A stretch of 64,000 nt of DNA from Dipteronia dyeriana (taxonomy: Eukaryota > Streptophyta > Magnoliopsida > Sapindales > Sapindaceae): NCBI GenBank assembly GCA_032871835.1, contig CM065299.1:48372706-48436705 (forward strand), in the 5' to 3' direction. The translations under genes and the position numbers were made by a program. A model generated the notes under the pieces. It made no database searches. It was given only the letters and a program-made list of their open reading frames with translations, and had not been told where the DNA came from. Below are positions 23,080-35,045 of this stretch, in pieces (the first letter of the stretch is position 1; each line of letters begins with the position of its first letter).

Positions 23080-24170
23080 AATCCCCTACGTCAGATCGGA
23101 CGATCCAATATGCTCAATGGCCTGCTATTCCTTCAATCTTGTATGGCCCTTCCCACTTGTCAGCTAATGAGCATGTGGCTTTATTTTTTATGTTCAACGA
23201 TACTTTTCTAAGCACTAGGTCTCCTATTTGAAACCTAAAATCCTGACATGGGAATTATAGTGCCTAGCTACTCTTTACTAATATGTTGCATTTCACACTT
23301 GGGACTTTTCCCTTTTTTCTTCTAACTCATCTAGGCCTTGTAGTAGCATATTAGCATTATGATCTTCATCATATACCCTGACTTTGGGTGACATATATGA
23401 TGTTTCTGCCAGGATGACAACCTCGGTTCTGAATGCCAAGAAAAACGGTGTTTCTCCTGTAGAAGTCCTTGCTGTTCTTCGATAAGCCTAAACAACTTCA
23501 GGAAGTTTTTTGACCCAACTGCTTTTTTTGGCATCTAGCTTTGCTTTGATCGTGTGCTTGATTAATTTGTTCACTGCTTTAGCTTGTCCATTTGTTTGCG
23601 AATGGGCAGGTGTAGCATAATAATTTACAATCTGGTACTCGTTGCACAACTGCCTGAACTTCTGATTGTCAAATTGGGTGCCGTTGTAAGTGATAATGGT
23701 ATTCGAGACTCCAAATCTGTAGAGTATTTTCTTCTTTACAAAGTTTGTTGTGTTTGCTTCCGTGATGTGCACTAACATTTCACCTTCTACCCACTTTTTA
23801 AAATAATCGACGGCTACAATTGCATGTTTCGCTCTACGCCTGTTCTTGCTGGCATTGGACCAATTAAGTCCAAACCCCATATGGCAAATGGCTATGGGGA
23901 TGTGAGGCTTCTTAGGTGTTCAGAGGGCTGTCGAATGTCATTGGCATTCCCTTGGCAAGCATTGCAACTTTCTGAACATCGTTGTGCATCCGAGAACAAA
24001 AAAAGCTAATAAAAGCCTTGCCTGAGTACTTTGTGTGCCAAACTTCTGCCTCCTGCATGATTCCCACATACTCCACCATGAATTTCTTATAGTAACTAGT
24101 GTGCATCATCCTCTGATACGTACCTTTGGAGTGTTCGAGAAAACCTTCTTCTGTATAATTCTCCTCCAAT
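23080..24170 (-). pseudogene. Gypsy integrase, broken (element C)
   Basis: The minus-strand frame 23488-23880 carries the integrase core: AIVAVDYFKKWVEGE, TYNGTQFDNQKF and TPAHSQTNGQAKAVNK. Relatives have Asp in the TDNG motif and Glu in the GQVE motif, but here these positions read Tyr and Lys, so two of the three catalytic residues are gone. Upstream, GLDLIGPMPAR lies in a different frame, and a degenerate zinc-binding N-terminal part (23912-24169) is broken. Downstream to about 23080 a shifted frame retains the ADKWEGPYKI motif of the C-terminal domain. Many stops confirm a pseudogene. Confidence 0.85.
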
Positions 24171-24431
24171 CATAGTTTATATTGTTGACCCATACCTGAT
24201 GCGTTTTACCTCCAAGGATTCTTCTAGGAGTATATCTTTCTCCAAGTACTTTTTTAGCTGAGTCATCTAACCATCTGGCGGTGTTCGGATTTCTGAGACT
24301 TCAAAGTCTTTTAGCTCAACTATACTTGGCTTGTGGAGATGTGCAACTGGGATACTCTTTGGTCTGATTGTGGTTGTTGCTGATGCCAGTTTGGATAGAT
24401 CATCTGCTTTTTCATTTTATTCTCGAGGGAT

Positions 24432-25250
24432 CTAGACAATCCTATATTCCTTGAACCGTTGGAGGACTTTTTTTGCTATGCCCAAATAAGTCATCATACT
24501 TTCATCCCTGGCCCGATATTCGTCTAAAACTTGTTTGACAACTACCTGTGAGTCACTGAAAATTTCAACTTCATTTGCTTCGAGTGCGTTACAAACTCTA
24601 AGTCCTGCCAGCAATGCCTCATATTCGGATTGGTTATTTATTGCTTTGAAATCGAATATCATGGCATATTTAACATCATCTTTTTCTAGGGAGCATACCA
24701 CGATCTTCGCCGCATTGCCATGAGTGTTAAAGGAGCCGTCAACATACAACTTCCACGAAAGACTCCTGCCCACCGATCTTTTTGCCTCTAAGTCAGGTTC
24801 CGTGAGTTCTGCTACAAAATCTGCCACTGCTTGGCTCTTGAACGATGTCCTAGGCTCATATTTAATATCGAACTCACTTTGCTCAATTGGCCATTTGGTT
24901 AATCTTCCTGAAATCTTAGGCTTATGAAGAATTAGTTTAAGCGGGCAGTCAGTGAAGACACTGACATGTGCTTAAAAATTTGGCCTTAGCTTCCTTGTTG
25001 TCGAGACTGAAGCTAGAGCCCTCTTTTCTGCTCGAGAATATTTGGTTTCTACCGGAAGAAGAGCCTTACTGGTATATTATACTGGCTTTTGAATTTCGTC
25101 CTCAGTTCAGACTAGGGTTGAACTCACTGCTAACTCTATAGGTGACAAGTACAGGTAAAATACTTATCCTTTCTTCGGTTTTGAGAGGATAGGGGCCAGC
25201 CCTAAATACTCTTTTATCTTCTGAAATGCCCGTTCACATTCTGTATTCCA
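24432..25250 (-). pseudogene. Gypsy RNase H domains, broken (element C)
   Basis: The frame 24432-24827 (131 aa) is an RNase H with KLYVDGSFN, NNQSEYEALLAGLRV and FSDSQVVVKQ, so the Asp, Glu and Asp positions are in place. A VDGS-type extra RNase H after the polymerase-linked one is typical of Tat elements. Upstream (24828-25250), a broken frame with RLTKWPIEQSEFDIKYEP is the polymerase-linked RNase H. It would remove the RNA template. The domain itself is open, but the sequence on both sides is broken. Confidence 0.82.
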
Positions 25251-25251
25251 T

Positions 25252-26300
25252 TCAAGTCTCTTCCCTTTTTTTGATTATCTTGAAGAATGGAGCACTTTTA
25301 TTTGTAGCCTTCGAAATGAACCTGCCAATGGAAGCTAGGCATCCCGTCAAACGTTGCACCTCTTTTAAAGTTTTCAGAGAAGTCATTTTTTGAAGGGCCT
25401 CAATCTTCTCTGGATTTACTTCGACCCCCCTTTGGTGAATTAGGAAACTGAGGAATCTTCCAAAGTGAACCCCAAATAGGCACTTATTCAAATTTAACTT
25501 CATCTGGTACCTTCTCAGGACATCAAATGTTTCACGCAAATCCGAAATATGTTTGGTTGCCGAGATACTTTTGGTTAACATGTCGTCTATATAGACTTCC
25601 ATGTTGTTTCCTATCTGGTGGGAAAAAATTTTGTTGAGCAATCTTTGATACTTGGGCCCAATATTTTTTAATCCAAAAGGCATTACTGTATAACAATACA
25701 GACCTTGGTCGGTTATGAATGTTGTTTTTTCTTCATCTGCTTTATTCATCCGGATCTGATTGTATCGCGAATAGATATCCATAAAACTGAGCAATTCATG
25801 ACCAGATGTAGCATCGACCGGTTGGTTTATTCGTGGGAGTGGGAAATTATCTTTTGGCCAGGCTTTGTTCAAATCCATGAAATCTACGCACATTCATCAT
25901 TGACCATTCTTCTTTTGGACCAGAACCATATTTGCCACCCACTGAGGATAGTTGATTTCTCTGATTGATTCTATAGTGAGTAATTTTCTACCTCCTGCTT
26001 AATTGCCTGACTCCTTTCGAGGTTAAAAGACCTCATTTTCTGAATCACCGATCTTACCCTCGGATCTACAGCCAGGTGGTGTGATATCACTCACGTGTAT
26101 ATCCTGACCATGTCTTTGTGACTCATGCGAACAAGTCTTTGTATACCTACGCAAATTGATGAGGTCTATCTTGACCTTCTCCTCTAAAATAGTTTCGATT
26201 TTGATCTTTCTAGTTGATTCATCTTCCTTTAAGATCACCTCTTCTATTGGCTCATTCTTGGACGTTTCAGGTTCCTCCATTGGATAGAATTCAAACATCA
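25252..26300 (-). pseudogene. Gypsy reverse transcriptase, broken (element C)
   Basis: The 213-aa minus-strand frame (25252-25893) covers most of the RT core: CVDFMDLNKAWPKDNFPLP, FMDIYSRYNQIRM, VMPFGLKN and the active site MEVYIDDML. It continues into the connection region VEVNPEKIEALQKM and TGCLASIGRFIS. The N-terminal linker (25894-26300) is frameshifted; a piece with EEVILKEDESTRKI remains. In an active element it copies the RNA into DNA. Upstream lies the protease, as expected for Gypsy order. Confidence 0.88.
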
Positions 26301-26520
26301 GTGATTGTTATTTCTCAGCCTGATCTGGTTGAGTTAGGGAATAAACTTTATGTCCACTGCTATCCTTGTCCTTATAAATGGAGAGATTAGCTCTTTTAGC
26401 CATTTCTTATGAACCTTTGACCGTTCCTACTCCCTATTCAGTCAGAAATTTGATCATCAGGTCGTAAAATGTTGTCATTACTTTTATCTTGTTCAGAAAA
26501 GGTCGCCGTAATAAGGCATT

Positions 26521-26950
26521 TTAAGGCCAGTTGTCCATATCTACCACCATAAAGTCGAGTAGCACTATTTTTTGATAGGGTGCTACTCCAACTTTTACGG
26601 GCAATTTCACCGTCCCCAAAGATCTAACCTTGACTCCTCTGAATCTTATGAGCGGGGTAAGGAAAAATTGCAAGTTCTTTTGTTCCAATCTCACTTGATC
26701 ATAAATAGCCACGCTGAGGATGTCTGCTGAGCTACCATTGTCCACTAGTATCCTCTTGACTTCTCTATGTCCAATTCATGCACTAATGACGAGAGCGTCA
26801 TTTGGCCGGACGTCGACCCCATGTGAATCAACTTCGGTGAATATTATCGGGTCCCATCCTTCCTTAATTCTCTTTGGATTAGACTCGATGGAATTAACGT
26901 CAAAATTCTGTGTTGCTTCAACTGCTTCTCAGATTTCCTAAGTCCGTTCT
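26521..26950 (-). pseudogene. Gypsy aspartic protease, broken (element C)
   Basis: The frame 26521-26745 starts MDNGSSADILSVAIYDQV; the protease motif normally reads D(T/N)GSS-A-D, so the catalytic Asp is present. It continues with LIRFRGVKVRSLGTVKLPV and VVDMDNWP. The upstream half is in another frame (for example ADDALVIS-like). The enzyme would cut the Gag-Pol polyprotein. The stop after DNWP and the broken upstream frame show it is inactive. Confidence 0.78.
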
Positions 26951-28740
26951 CGGTTACTTTTCCCTATTGATGATCCTCCAAAGATGGTTTTTATCGCTCC
27001 ACTCTCTTCGAGACTGACCTTTCTGTTCCGTTCTGAGTGGTGATTTCCTGACTTGGTTTCTTTTCAAATTTCTGCCTTCTTATCTCTCTTTAAGATAATA
27101 TCTTACAGATGTCCTTCTGAGCTGGTAACATTTGGAGGTTTTGTGCCAAGTTTCTTTATGGAATTTGCAATACTTAGTTGTGTCTCGTCGGGGAAATTAC
27201 GACTTCCGACGTGGCTCCTTTACCAAATTATTTGCTTCTAGTATTGCCAAGATCTCTTTGTGTCTTTTCCAAAGCAGGGTGTAGTTCGTATACTTTCCTT
27301 GAAATTTTTCCCTGGTTTGGTCAGTATTACGTCCACTTCCCCCGTCTTTGCTTCTTTCTTTACTACTTCCTTTATTTTTTCCTTTATGGTTCTATGACTT
27401 TGACTCGGTATCTTTTCGTTGGGGTTTTCCCTTAAGCACGTAACTACCTCCTATCGCAAACTCTTATTCTTCTGCAGTGCATATCCTCTTGCCATATCCA
27501 TCATGTCTGTATATCTGGTTAGACGAGCTCTTCTTAAGTCAAAAGACAACCGTCCATTCTGTAAGTTATTTATAAATGCAATGATTATTGCTTCATCATT
27601 CACATTATAGATTTTAAAGACCGCCTGGCAGAATCTTCCCAGATATTACTTTACCAACTCGTCTTTTCCTTGTTTAAGTTGAAAAAGATATGCCACCAAT
27701 TTTTTCCTGTGTGCAGTCTCAAGGAATTGTCTTGAAAAGCTTCTACTCAATTCACCGAAACTCCCAATACTTGCCAGAGGCAATCTCTCAGAACATCTTG
27801 AGCCTGTATCTCCAAGAGTTTACGGGAAGTTAAGGCACAACAATTGATCGCTGTGGGCATACTGGGCCATGGCGCTCTTATATCGTCTGACATGCTCTTT
27901 AGGATTTGTATCTCTTTTGAACTATTCCATGTGTGTCATCCTTAATATTTTCGGGAATGGCGTTTGCAGAATATCTTTTGTAAAGGGGCTATCAGAATCA
28001 TCGTCAGACAATTCATTATAAACATACCGCCTTATCAACACGTCCATTTGACGCCTGTTATTCTCGACTTCTCTGGTCAAACTCTGAATCACGACATCTT
28101 TGTCACCCACCTGCTCTCCTCGAAGGTTTATCTGTCGAGTGACTGTCACACATGTTTCCAGCTCTGCTCCATTCTACCTCCGAGTCTCATGAGCCAACCT
28201 TTGTGAGCGTATGGTCCCATGATGGCGTTTACAATGATGACAATAACTTTCTTCTAATGACGATGACCGTTCTCTCTGTCAGTCATATTTACGGTGCCTA
28301 TCATGGCCCGCTTGATCGTGGCTTCATCTTTGGTGAGGCCATTCTTCTGTGAGTGTTTCATGATCTCTGTCCTAGTTGCGCGTCTTTCCCCTAGTCTGAT
28401 TGATAGGATCTGAGTTCCTGACGGTTACTGATACATCTGGTTCCGACCCCACTACAACCGATCAGAGCCTAGGAGGTGATGAAGGATTTGGAAGATTCGC
28501 CTCTCCTATGGCCAATAGATATATTCCTTCTTATGCCACATCCGTCAATGACTGTTGCAATGCATCACGGAAGCGACGCGCTATGTCCTCTCTGGTAAGC
28601 GGGACTTAACGAGTGCCAGCTAGGGATATCAGTTGGTTCCCGGCAGTTATGGTGGGATCTTAAGTCGTCCTGCCTATATGAGCATTATCTGAATATTTTC
28701 GGATGTCTCTAGAACTGTTTTTACTTCCTATACCAGCCAT
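26951..28740 (-). pseudogene. Gypsy gag, broken (element C)
   Basis: A start ATG at 28740, 27 bases after the primer site, opens MAGIGSKNSSRDIRKYSDNA, followed by many stops. The best frame (27922-28149) includes PFTKDILQTPFPKILRMTHME. The reading continues in other frames with PKEHVRRYKSAMAQYAHSDQ and ARLTRYTDMMDMARGYA, the pattern of plant Gypsy retrotransposon gag. It would build the particle. Towards 26951, lysine-rich pieces are the degraded nucleocapsid end. Confidence 0.75.
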
Positions 28741-28766
28741 CGTTTAAACAAGTCAGAGGTTCACGC

Positions 28767-28783
28767 CCCTTTTTCTAGCACCA
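28767..28783 (-). other. Primer binding site of element C
   Basis: On the minus strand TGGTGCTAGAAAAAGGG lies two bases after the LTR end. The position fits a primer site. I do not assign the tRNA. Confidence 0.6.
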
Positions 28784-28785
28784 AT

Positions 28786-29630
28786 TGTCGACGTCAATTT
28801 CTTAATGGTAAAGAAAGTCAACAGTTCTGGATATTGTTATGACTTGTTAAAAGAGAAAAAGAAAGAGAATGCAATTGATATTGTTATGACACGAGTTTAC
28901 GTAGTAAAACTCCGACGATCGGAGAAACATCCATAGGTGGTTGAATGCACAACCAAGCCAATCCACTATTGAATGATAAATTCCATCGCTCGATCTCCCT
29001 TTTCTCTCTTTTTCAGTGATTCTTTTTTTTTTGTCTCAATTTCATCTCTCTTTTACAGTAAGATTATAGGTCTATTTATACATGCATAGATCCTTTATCC
29101 TTGTCGTACAAGTAAGGAAAAGAAATTGTATTTAGGACTGGTTGCTTGTTGAAGCCGTCTTTATCTTTTTTTCTGATTTGGATATCTTGAATTTGAATCT
29201 TCAAAGGATTCTAGTTGAATGGTCCATTTAGGATTTATTTCCCGATCAGTGTGTCCTCTTCTAGAAGGGTAGAATTATTGCTTGATATGGACTTGTTTCG
29301 TGTTTGGTGTTTTATCCTTCAAGAAACTCTTTCCTTCTTTGAAGACGGGAGAATGTAATAAGGATGTTTCTGTATTGGAGTATGATTCTAGATTCCTTTA
29401 TAGGCTTAATTACTTGAGGATCATTACTATCCTTTACTCAGGTTTCTCACGTCCCGAGTAAAGCTGAACATGCCGAGTACTCGTATTCAGCTTTACTCGG
29501 GCTCTTTTGTCTTGGTGGTACCACTGATGATGTTTTGCAGATGCCAGCTTGGATTCTTATCTGGCAATCTATTTAAGGGGTTGTCCTACCTGTCAGTGAA
29601 GTGTACATTCAATAAAATATGCATATAACA
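28786..29630 (-). repeat. 5' LTR of element C
   Basis: The LTR is 845 bp. It begins TGTCGACGTC and ends ATATAACA on the plus strand, followed by the AAAAT target duplication. It matches 13531-14506 without the 126-bp duplication. Confidence 0.93.
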
Positions 29631-29763
29631 AAAATAAAAAAAAACTTAGCAACTACCATGAAGGAAATTATTGCGATGATAGGCCACCCTTTTTGTTACA
29701 ATCCTAAAACAAAAATACATTGAAATTCTAAGACCAGAATTGATCAATAAAAAACCACATAAA

Positions 29764-29802
<39 letters not shown>

Positions 29803-29860
29803 ATACATTCCAATGTAAACATATATTCACGTATATATATATCAATTAATCAAGAGTACA
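29631..29860 (-). other. Leader of element A, primer-proximal part, with (AT)n
   Basis: It resumes A's leader after the C insertion and matches 6969-7200 and 39415-39690 on the other strand. It contains an AT microsatellite of about 17 repeats at 29767-29800, where B and D have only short AT runs. Confidence 0.85.
29767..29800. repeat. (AT)n microsatellite
   Basis: About 17 uninterrupted AT dinucleotides. Confidence 0.97.
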
Positions 29861-29877
29861 ACCAGACTCTGATACCA
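29861..29877 (-). other. Primer binding site of element A
   Basis: On the minus strand TGGTATCAGAGTCTGGT is the same initiator-Met site as in B, two bases from the LTR. Confidence 0.88.
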
Positions 29878-29879
29878 AT

Positions 29880-32316
29880 TGTAGGGAAAATTCGAATCAG
29901 AACGTGGGGGAAGCGTAAAATTAGGGCTTGATATATTTACAAAATTTCCCTTTAAATAAAAGAACCTTAACCCTAGATTCATTGACGTATAATAAAAGTG
30001 TTATACCCTTTTTTTGTGACGATTGAACTTGTGCTGAATTGAATCCGCAAGATCTTCCAATCCAATCACGGACGTGAATCACCTAAGAGTGTGGGCTCAC
30101 TTTTTTTAAATTGTGCTCACTTTCTTTAAATTGTATACCTGAGGACGGAAATAAACAAAATCTCTTTCTTTGTTAGTAACAATTATCCTCCAAGAAGAAA
30201 AACAAAGAACGTTAGGTCACTTGTGAATTATCAATCAATTTGATTGAAACTCGCGTGAACCTTGATTCGATGTTGTACACAAAATATTTTGATGAAAAGG
30301 CTACTAGTGCACTATCGAAAACAAAAACATTCTTTCTTCCTTTACTTCTTTGCCGAATTTTCACACACCAATCTTTAGATTTAGAAGAATTTATCTACAA
30401 CAAGAACATGATTCTCTACACTCAAAATTCTCTTTTGGTCGAAATTTCTCTCTCTTAAATTAGGGCTTGGACAAAATTTCTCTCAAAGAAAAAGGTAATG
30501 GCCAAATTATTTTTCTCTAAAAATTAGGTTGGCCGAATTCTACACTATCATATATATAGTTGCCGAATTCTTCATCCTTTTAATTTAAGAGACCAAATCC
30601 TCTCATAAGAAGGATTTACTTGATGGGCAAGAATCCTTTCCTTAGGAGGATTTAGTTGGTGGGCCAGAATCCTTTCCTTAGGAGGATTTACTTGGTGGGT
30701 AATAATCTTTTTATAAGAATAATTCTTTTCTACACCAAGACTCCTGATCCAACTCAAATAGTATATTTATTCAATAGCCAATTATTGAATATAATTAAAT
30801 TGTGACTAAATTAAAACTTCCTAATTTGACCAATTGTCAATTAGAGTTTTAATAGAAATCAAATACTTCCTAAATTGACTAGATAAATATATTCCACTTA
30901 TTTATCTACTTATCAAATATAGTATTTGATACTTATCATTTTACCAACAATAATATGACTCTAGGAGACCATCTCCTACTAGAAAAAAGATTTTGACTTT
31001 TACTTAAATAAATAAATAAATAAATAATTTCCATTTAATTAAACAATAAACTAAAAAACAAAATATAAGGCTATTCTACAAGCCCTAGCCACCCAAGCAT
31101 GTATGTATGGGCCAAATATTGTTTTTCCTATTTTATTAAATCCATTGGACTTAAATAAAAAATCCACATGTGAACTATACCTATTCTTACTAAAAGTACC
31201 CATGCCTTAATATAATTCTAGATGGACTCATAAATTCGTCTGGTAGAATATACCAAGCGACCCATGCAAGTTCGAGTGGATTAAGGATCTTGGCGGGCTA
31301 TCTAAATTTAAGCTCCAATAGACATAACCTAATCACAATCAACAAATGATTCACTTAGGTCCCATATATTAATTTTAGTTCATTCCACTAAAGAACTAAA
31401 ATTGAACTCCTAAATAAAGATAAAATAAGTTAATATTGTTCATTCATGCCCTAGAAAATCTTAATGGAGAAAGTATATCCTCGTGAAGAATATCTGTAAT
31501 CGCCAATAGCTCATAGAATGCTCATAGCTCTCCAAGTTACCATATTTGCTCATATGACCACATTTTGAACTTGGATATTTTGAGTTATCCAGAAGCCGTA
31601 TTTCAATAGACACTATTGAAAACTTAACGTTAAGATTTAATATCCAATACCTCAAAACATTTATATGATGATATTATACTCTCATTTAATAAATGGAGCC
31701 ACGATGTCCATATCTATAAATGAAGTCCTCTAATGATTAACAAATGAAGACCACCAAACTATCAAGGAATAGACTATGCTATATAATTGTACTCATTGAT
31801 AGCTCAAATGATAACACTTGCAACCATAAGTCCATTATTTATCTCAGGATTGAGATAGATTCTCCGATTGTCTTCAAGTGAAAATTTTTATCCATTGACG
31901 GTTCTGGATAAAGTATTCCATTGTGATCCTATTCAATGCACCCAGTGCACTAGATTTTTTTATCTAAAGACACCACACTTTGATGATTTTAGACTTATCA
32001 TAACACATTTGATCCCACTCAAATGCTAGCAAAAGAATCTACAACTTTAACAAGATAAAGATGCCCAACCTTTATCTTAAGTTATGAATATTATTCAAGA
32101 CTAACTAAAGAATTGTGTCTACCTCATACATATCCAGATGTACAAACAATTCTTCTTTTCTCATAGTCTTTTGACCTTATGATTATTTACTTTTGACAAT
32201 TATAATAGTTAAACTATAAATGCTATCAGATTTGTTAAACTATAAATCACTTTTATTTATATGAAAAGATTGTCAAATACATTATTACACTCTTGCTATT
32301 GAGCATAATCCCAACA
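29880..32316 (-). repeat. 5' LTR of element A
   Basis: The LTR is 2437 bp. On the minus strand it starts TGTTGGGATTATGCTCA, matching the start of the 3' LTR at 899, and ends with CCCTACA next to the primer site. The flank beyond it is ACCTT (32317-32321), the expected target duplication, whose partner is outside the window. Confidence 0.92.
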
Positions 32317-32754
32317 ACCTTATGACAAACTGAATTTCCGTGCTGGTATATCTTTAATTAGTCCTCAACTGAGTATTTCATCAACTCAGTCTAATCAAGT
32401 GTCTCAACAGAATCAGTCTCTATATTTGAGTTCTCTTTTCTTTTCTTTTTTTATTTCGTCATGCAACAAAATGAACTTGGTATTTTTTTTAATCAATTTT
32501 TTTTTTATTGCTCAAATCTTCTCGCCTATTTGGGTGAATCTGAGACCCTTTTTTAGCACCGTTTAGCTTCTCTTTGATCCATCCTTAAGCGATCCTTACT
32601 AACACTCAGACCCATCATTGGCGGTGTACTAGCATTTAGTTACCTTGTAACAAACGAGTTCTAAGCCAAGAATCTCTTCATTTAATCTTATACTGAGTAT
32701 CTCATTACCCTAGTCTAACCAAGTATCTTTATTAAACTGGTCACTTCTAGATCT

Positions 32755-33480
32755 GATATGTTTCCTTGTTGAGCTTATCACTTTGGATCTGATCAGTTAT
32801 CATTATCGAACTGATCACCTTCGGACCGATCAACTATCTCTTTGTACTTACCACTCTACGATTGATCAATAATCTTATTAAATTGATCACTTATCTCTAT
32901 TCTGGTCGATGGTTCCAATTGGCTTTAGCATTGATTCACTCCGGTCACTCTCGATCAGTCTCACCATTTGCCAAGTAGTCTTTTATTTTTACCGAAGCTG
33001 GGTATCTCATTTGACTTAATTGAACCAAGTGTCACTTTGACTGGTTTTAAGCCTGAGTAACCCATTGACTTAGTTAATTGGTTTGCTCGAGTGCTTTATT
33101 ACCTGGTAACAAACAATTTTCTTAACCGAGTACTTTTTTATATATTGGTTTTATACTGAGTATCTAATTACCTCAGTCTAGTCAAACATTTTATTATGTT
33201 GATTAGTTTATGCTGATTAGTTTTGTGGTCGATCAGTTATCTTGTTAATCCGATCGCTTGGATTTGATCAGTTATCTTATTGGTTGGTCATTTTTATCTA
33301 ATCAACTATCTTTTTGGATGATTATATTTGTTCTTGATCAATTATCTTATTAGTTGACCATCTTTGATAAGATCAATTATCTTATTAACTGATCATTTTT
33401 TACTCAATTCGTTACCTCAATAACTGACCAAACTTGGTCTGACATGATCGGTTTTCTTATTAACCGATCATCTCTGATTG
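32755..33480. repeat. Array of GATC-armed hairpin repeats, first block
   Basis: Irregular repeats of about 35-50 bp share the loop TCTTAT flanked by inverted arms. Examples are GATCAATTA/TAACTGATC (33371-33394) and GATCGGTT/AACCGATC (33446-33469). Several arms differ between units while pairing is kept. Confidence 0.75.
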
Positions 33481-34779
33481 GATGTGTGAACAATCTTTGA
33501 CCCTACTTGCTTGGTCTACTTGTGATCAATCTTGATATTTACCAAGTAGTGTTCTTCGAGACCATTTTCATGTATCTTATTTATAGACGCTTGTCTTTTA
33601 TCTGATAACTAAGTCACTGGGATGTCTCCCAGTAGTTTGTTATTCAAGATTTTTTGCAACGAGGGTAGCTTATATTTTGTTAACTGTATAGAAAATGTTG
33701 AAGTTTGCATTGGCAAATGTTTCAAGTATAAATATTTTATCCCTCATTCAATTCTTAGTGCATCTCATTAGGTACATGTGACTAAAAGGCGCTCTAACAG
33801 TGCTTTTAATGCACCCAGTTAGTTTCGGTAAGTATGTGTTGTCTTTAAGACTTTCACTTTCGGCCTCCTCACTAGGCCCCCCGAGCACCCTTTTCCTACA
33901 CGAACTCGGGTGTTCAGGCATGTCTCTGTGTGGAGGAGACAAATTTCGAACAATTTTACTTGGATTTTATCTTGAGAATTTCTCCTTTAATGGTCTTTTG
34001 AGTGTTTGGACGTTTAGACAGACTTGGTCGATCTTTAACGCTTCTTTGAGTGTAGATGTCTGTTTGGGTTGGCTCCATTTCTTTGTGCTAAGTAAGTTAG
34101 TAACACTTGGCACAAATAATAAACATATATAGATGCTGAACAGGAATAGTTAGATCCATGCCTCATGCCGTCTACTACCCATGAATTCTTCATGATGGGT
34201 GATTTGTATGAAAAACATACGGTATGCATTTTGCAAAATATATGAGTTTGTAATTTCTATCATGTAATTGATAATCACACTATGGCAGCATATGTATTCA
34301 TGGTCTAATGTTCAGAGAAATATGCAAAAATACATGAGTTGCATATATTATTAAAAGCATAATATAGATGAGTAAGGGTGAAGAAAGTGTTTCACAATCT
34401 TTTACCTCCCCGTTGTCGTTATTCGATCATATTGTGTAGAGAATCTTAACCCATCTATGTTTTGGGCATTTGTATCTCTGATACGGAGTTATGACACCTC
34501 GAATATTGTTAATCATTCCATAAGGTGATGATCTTTATGACCTTCCACGAATTGCTATGATCTATGTAATTTCTTTTTTTCTTTTACATGGATTAACTGA
34601 ATTTTTGACCGTGAGCAATTCTTTAATTAAAAAATTAAGATTGAGATCGTCTGCTGCTACTCTACTTTTTCATGTGCTGAGAGGTGGTGATTGATCCACA
34701 TGCCTTTATCTTATACTCTAACTTCCGTTCTAGTCCATTATTTTTTTTTTACATATATCAGTTATCTTATTACACTTAT

Positions 34780-35045
34780 TACCTTGCGACTAATCAGTTT
34801 TCTTATTACACTGATTATTTACCTTTGATCTTGATCAACTATCTTGTTAGCTAATCAACTTTGGCACGATCAATTATCTTACTACACCGATCAACTTTGG
34901 ACCGATCAGTTATCTTATTACACTGATCAACTTTAGACGGATCTTGATCAACTTTAGACTGATCTTGATCAGCTATCTTATCAGCTGATCAACTTTGGCC
35001 TAATTAGATATCTTATTACACTGATCAACTTTGGATCGATCAGTT
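34780..35045. repeat. Array of GATC-armed hairpin repeats, second block
   Basis: It has the same loop and arms as the first block, spaced by CAACTTTGG-like sequence. The clearest unit has arms GATCAGCT and AGCTGATC around ATCTTATC at about 34968-34991. Confidence 0.75.

Larger units (their letters stand above)
13531..29630 (-). mobile_element. Ty3/Gypsy element C, Tat type with antisense ORF
   Basis: This is a 16.1-kb minus-strand Gypsy element flanked by a perfect 5-bp duplication AAAAT (13526-13530 and 29631-29635). Its order in its own direction is: 5' LTR, primer site, gag, protease, RT, RNase H, integrase, a long 3' region with a plus-strand (antisense) gene, polypurine tract, 3' LTR. 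The RT-RH-IN order marks it as Gypsy, and the antisense ORF after integrase is a known feature of the Tat clade (for example RIRE2, Grande, Retand). It sits in the leader of element A. A solo Copia LTR is nested inside. All coding parts are broken. Confidence 0.9.
1..32316 (-). mobile_element. Copia element A (Ty1/Copia LTR retrotransposon, nested and broken)
   Basis: This is a minus-strand Copia element whose parts run, in its own direction, as: 5' LTR (29880-32316), primer site (29861-29877), leader (29860-29631 continuing at 13530-12468), gag start (12467-12282), integrase-region fragment (4742-3745), RNase H fragment (1268-918), polypurine tract (917-900) and 3' LTR (899 to beyond base 1). 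The gaps are filled by Gypsy element C, Copia element B and one solo LTR. About 2 kb between gag and integrase, and most of RT, are deleted. Joining the parts is an inference from matching strand, order and sequence continuity across each insertion. The outer target duplication cannot be checked because the left end lies outside the window. Confidence 0.85.

Noticed and set aside
33800..34132. 110-aa frame as a possible host gene
   Set aside because: No recognisable domain, no conserved neighbours, and it is surrounded by repeat debris.
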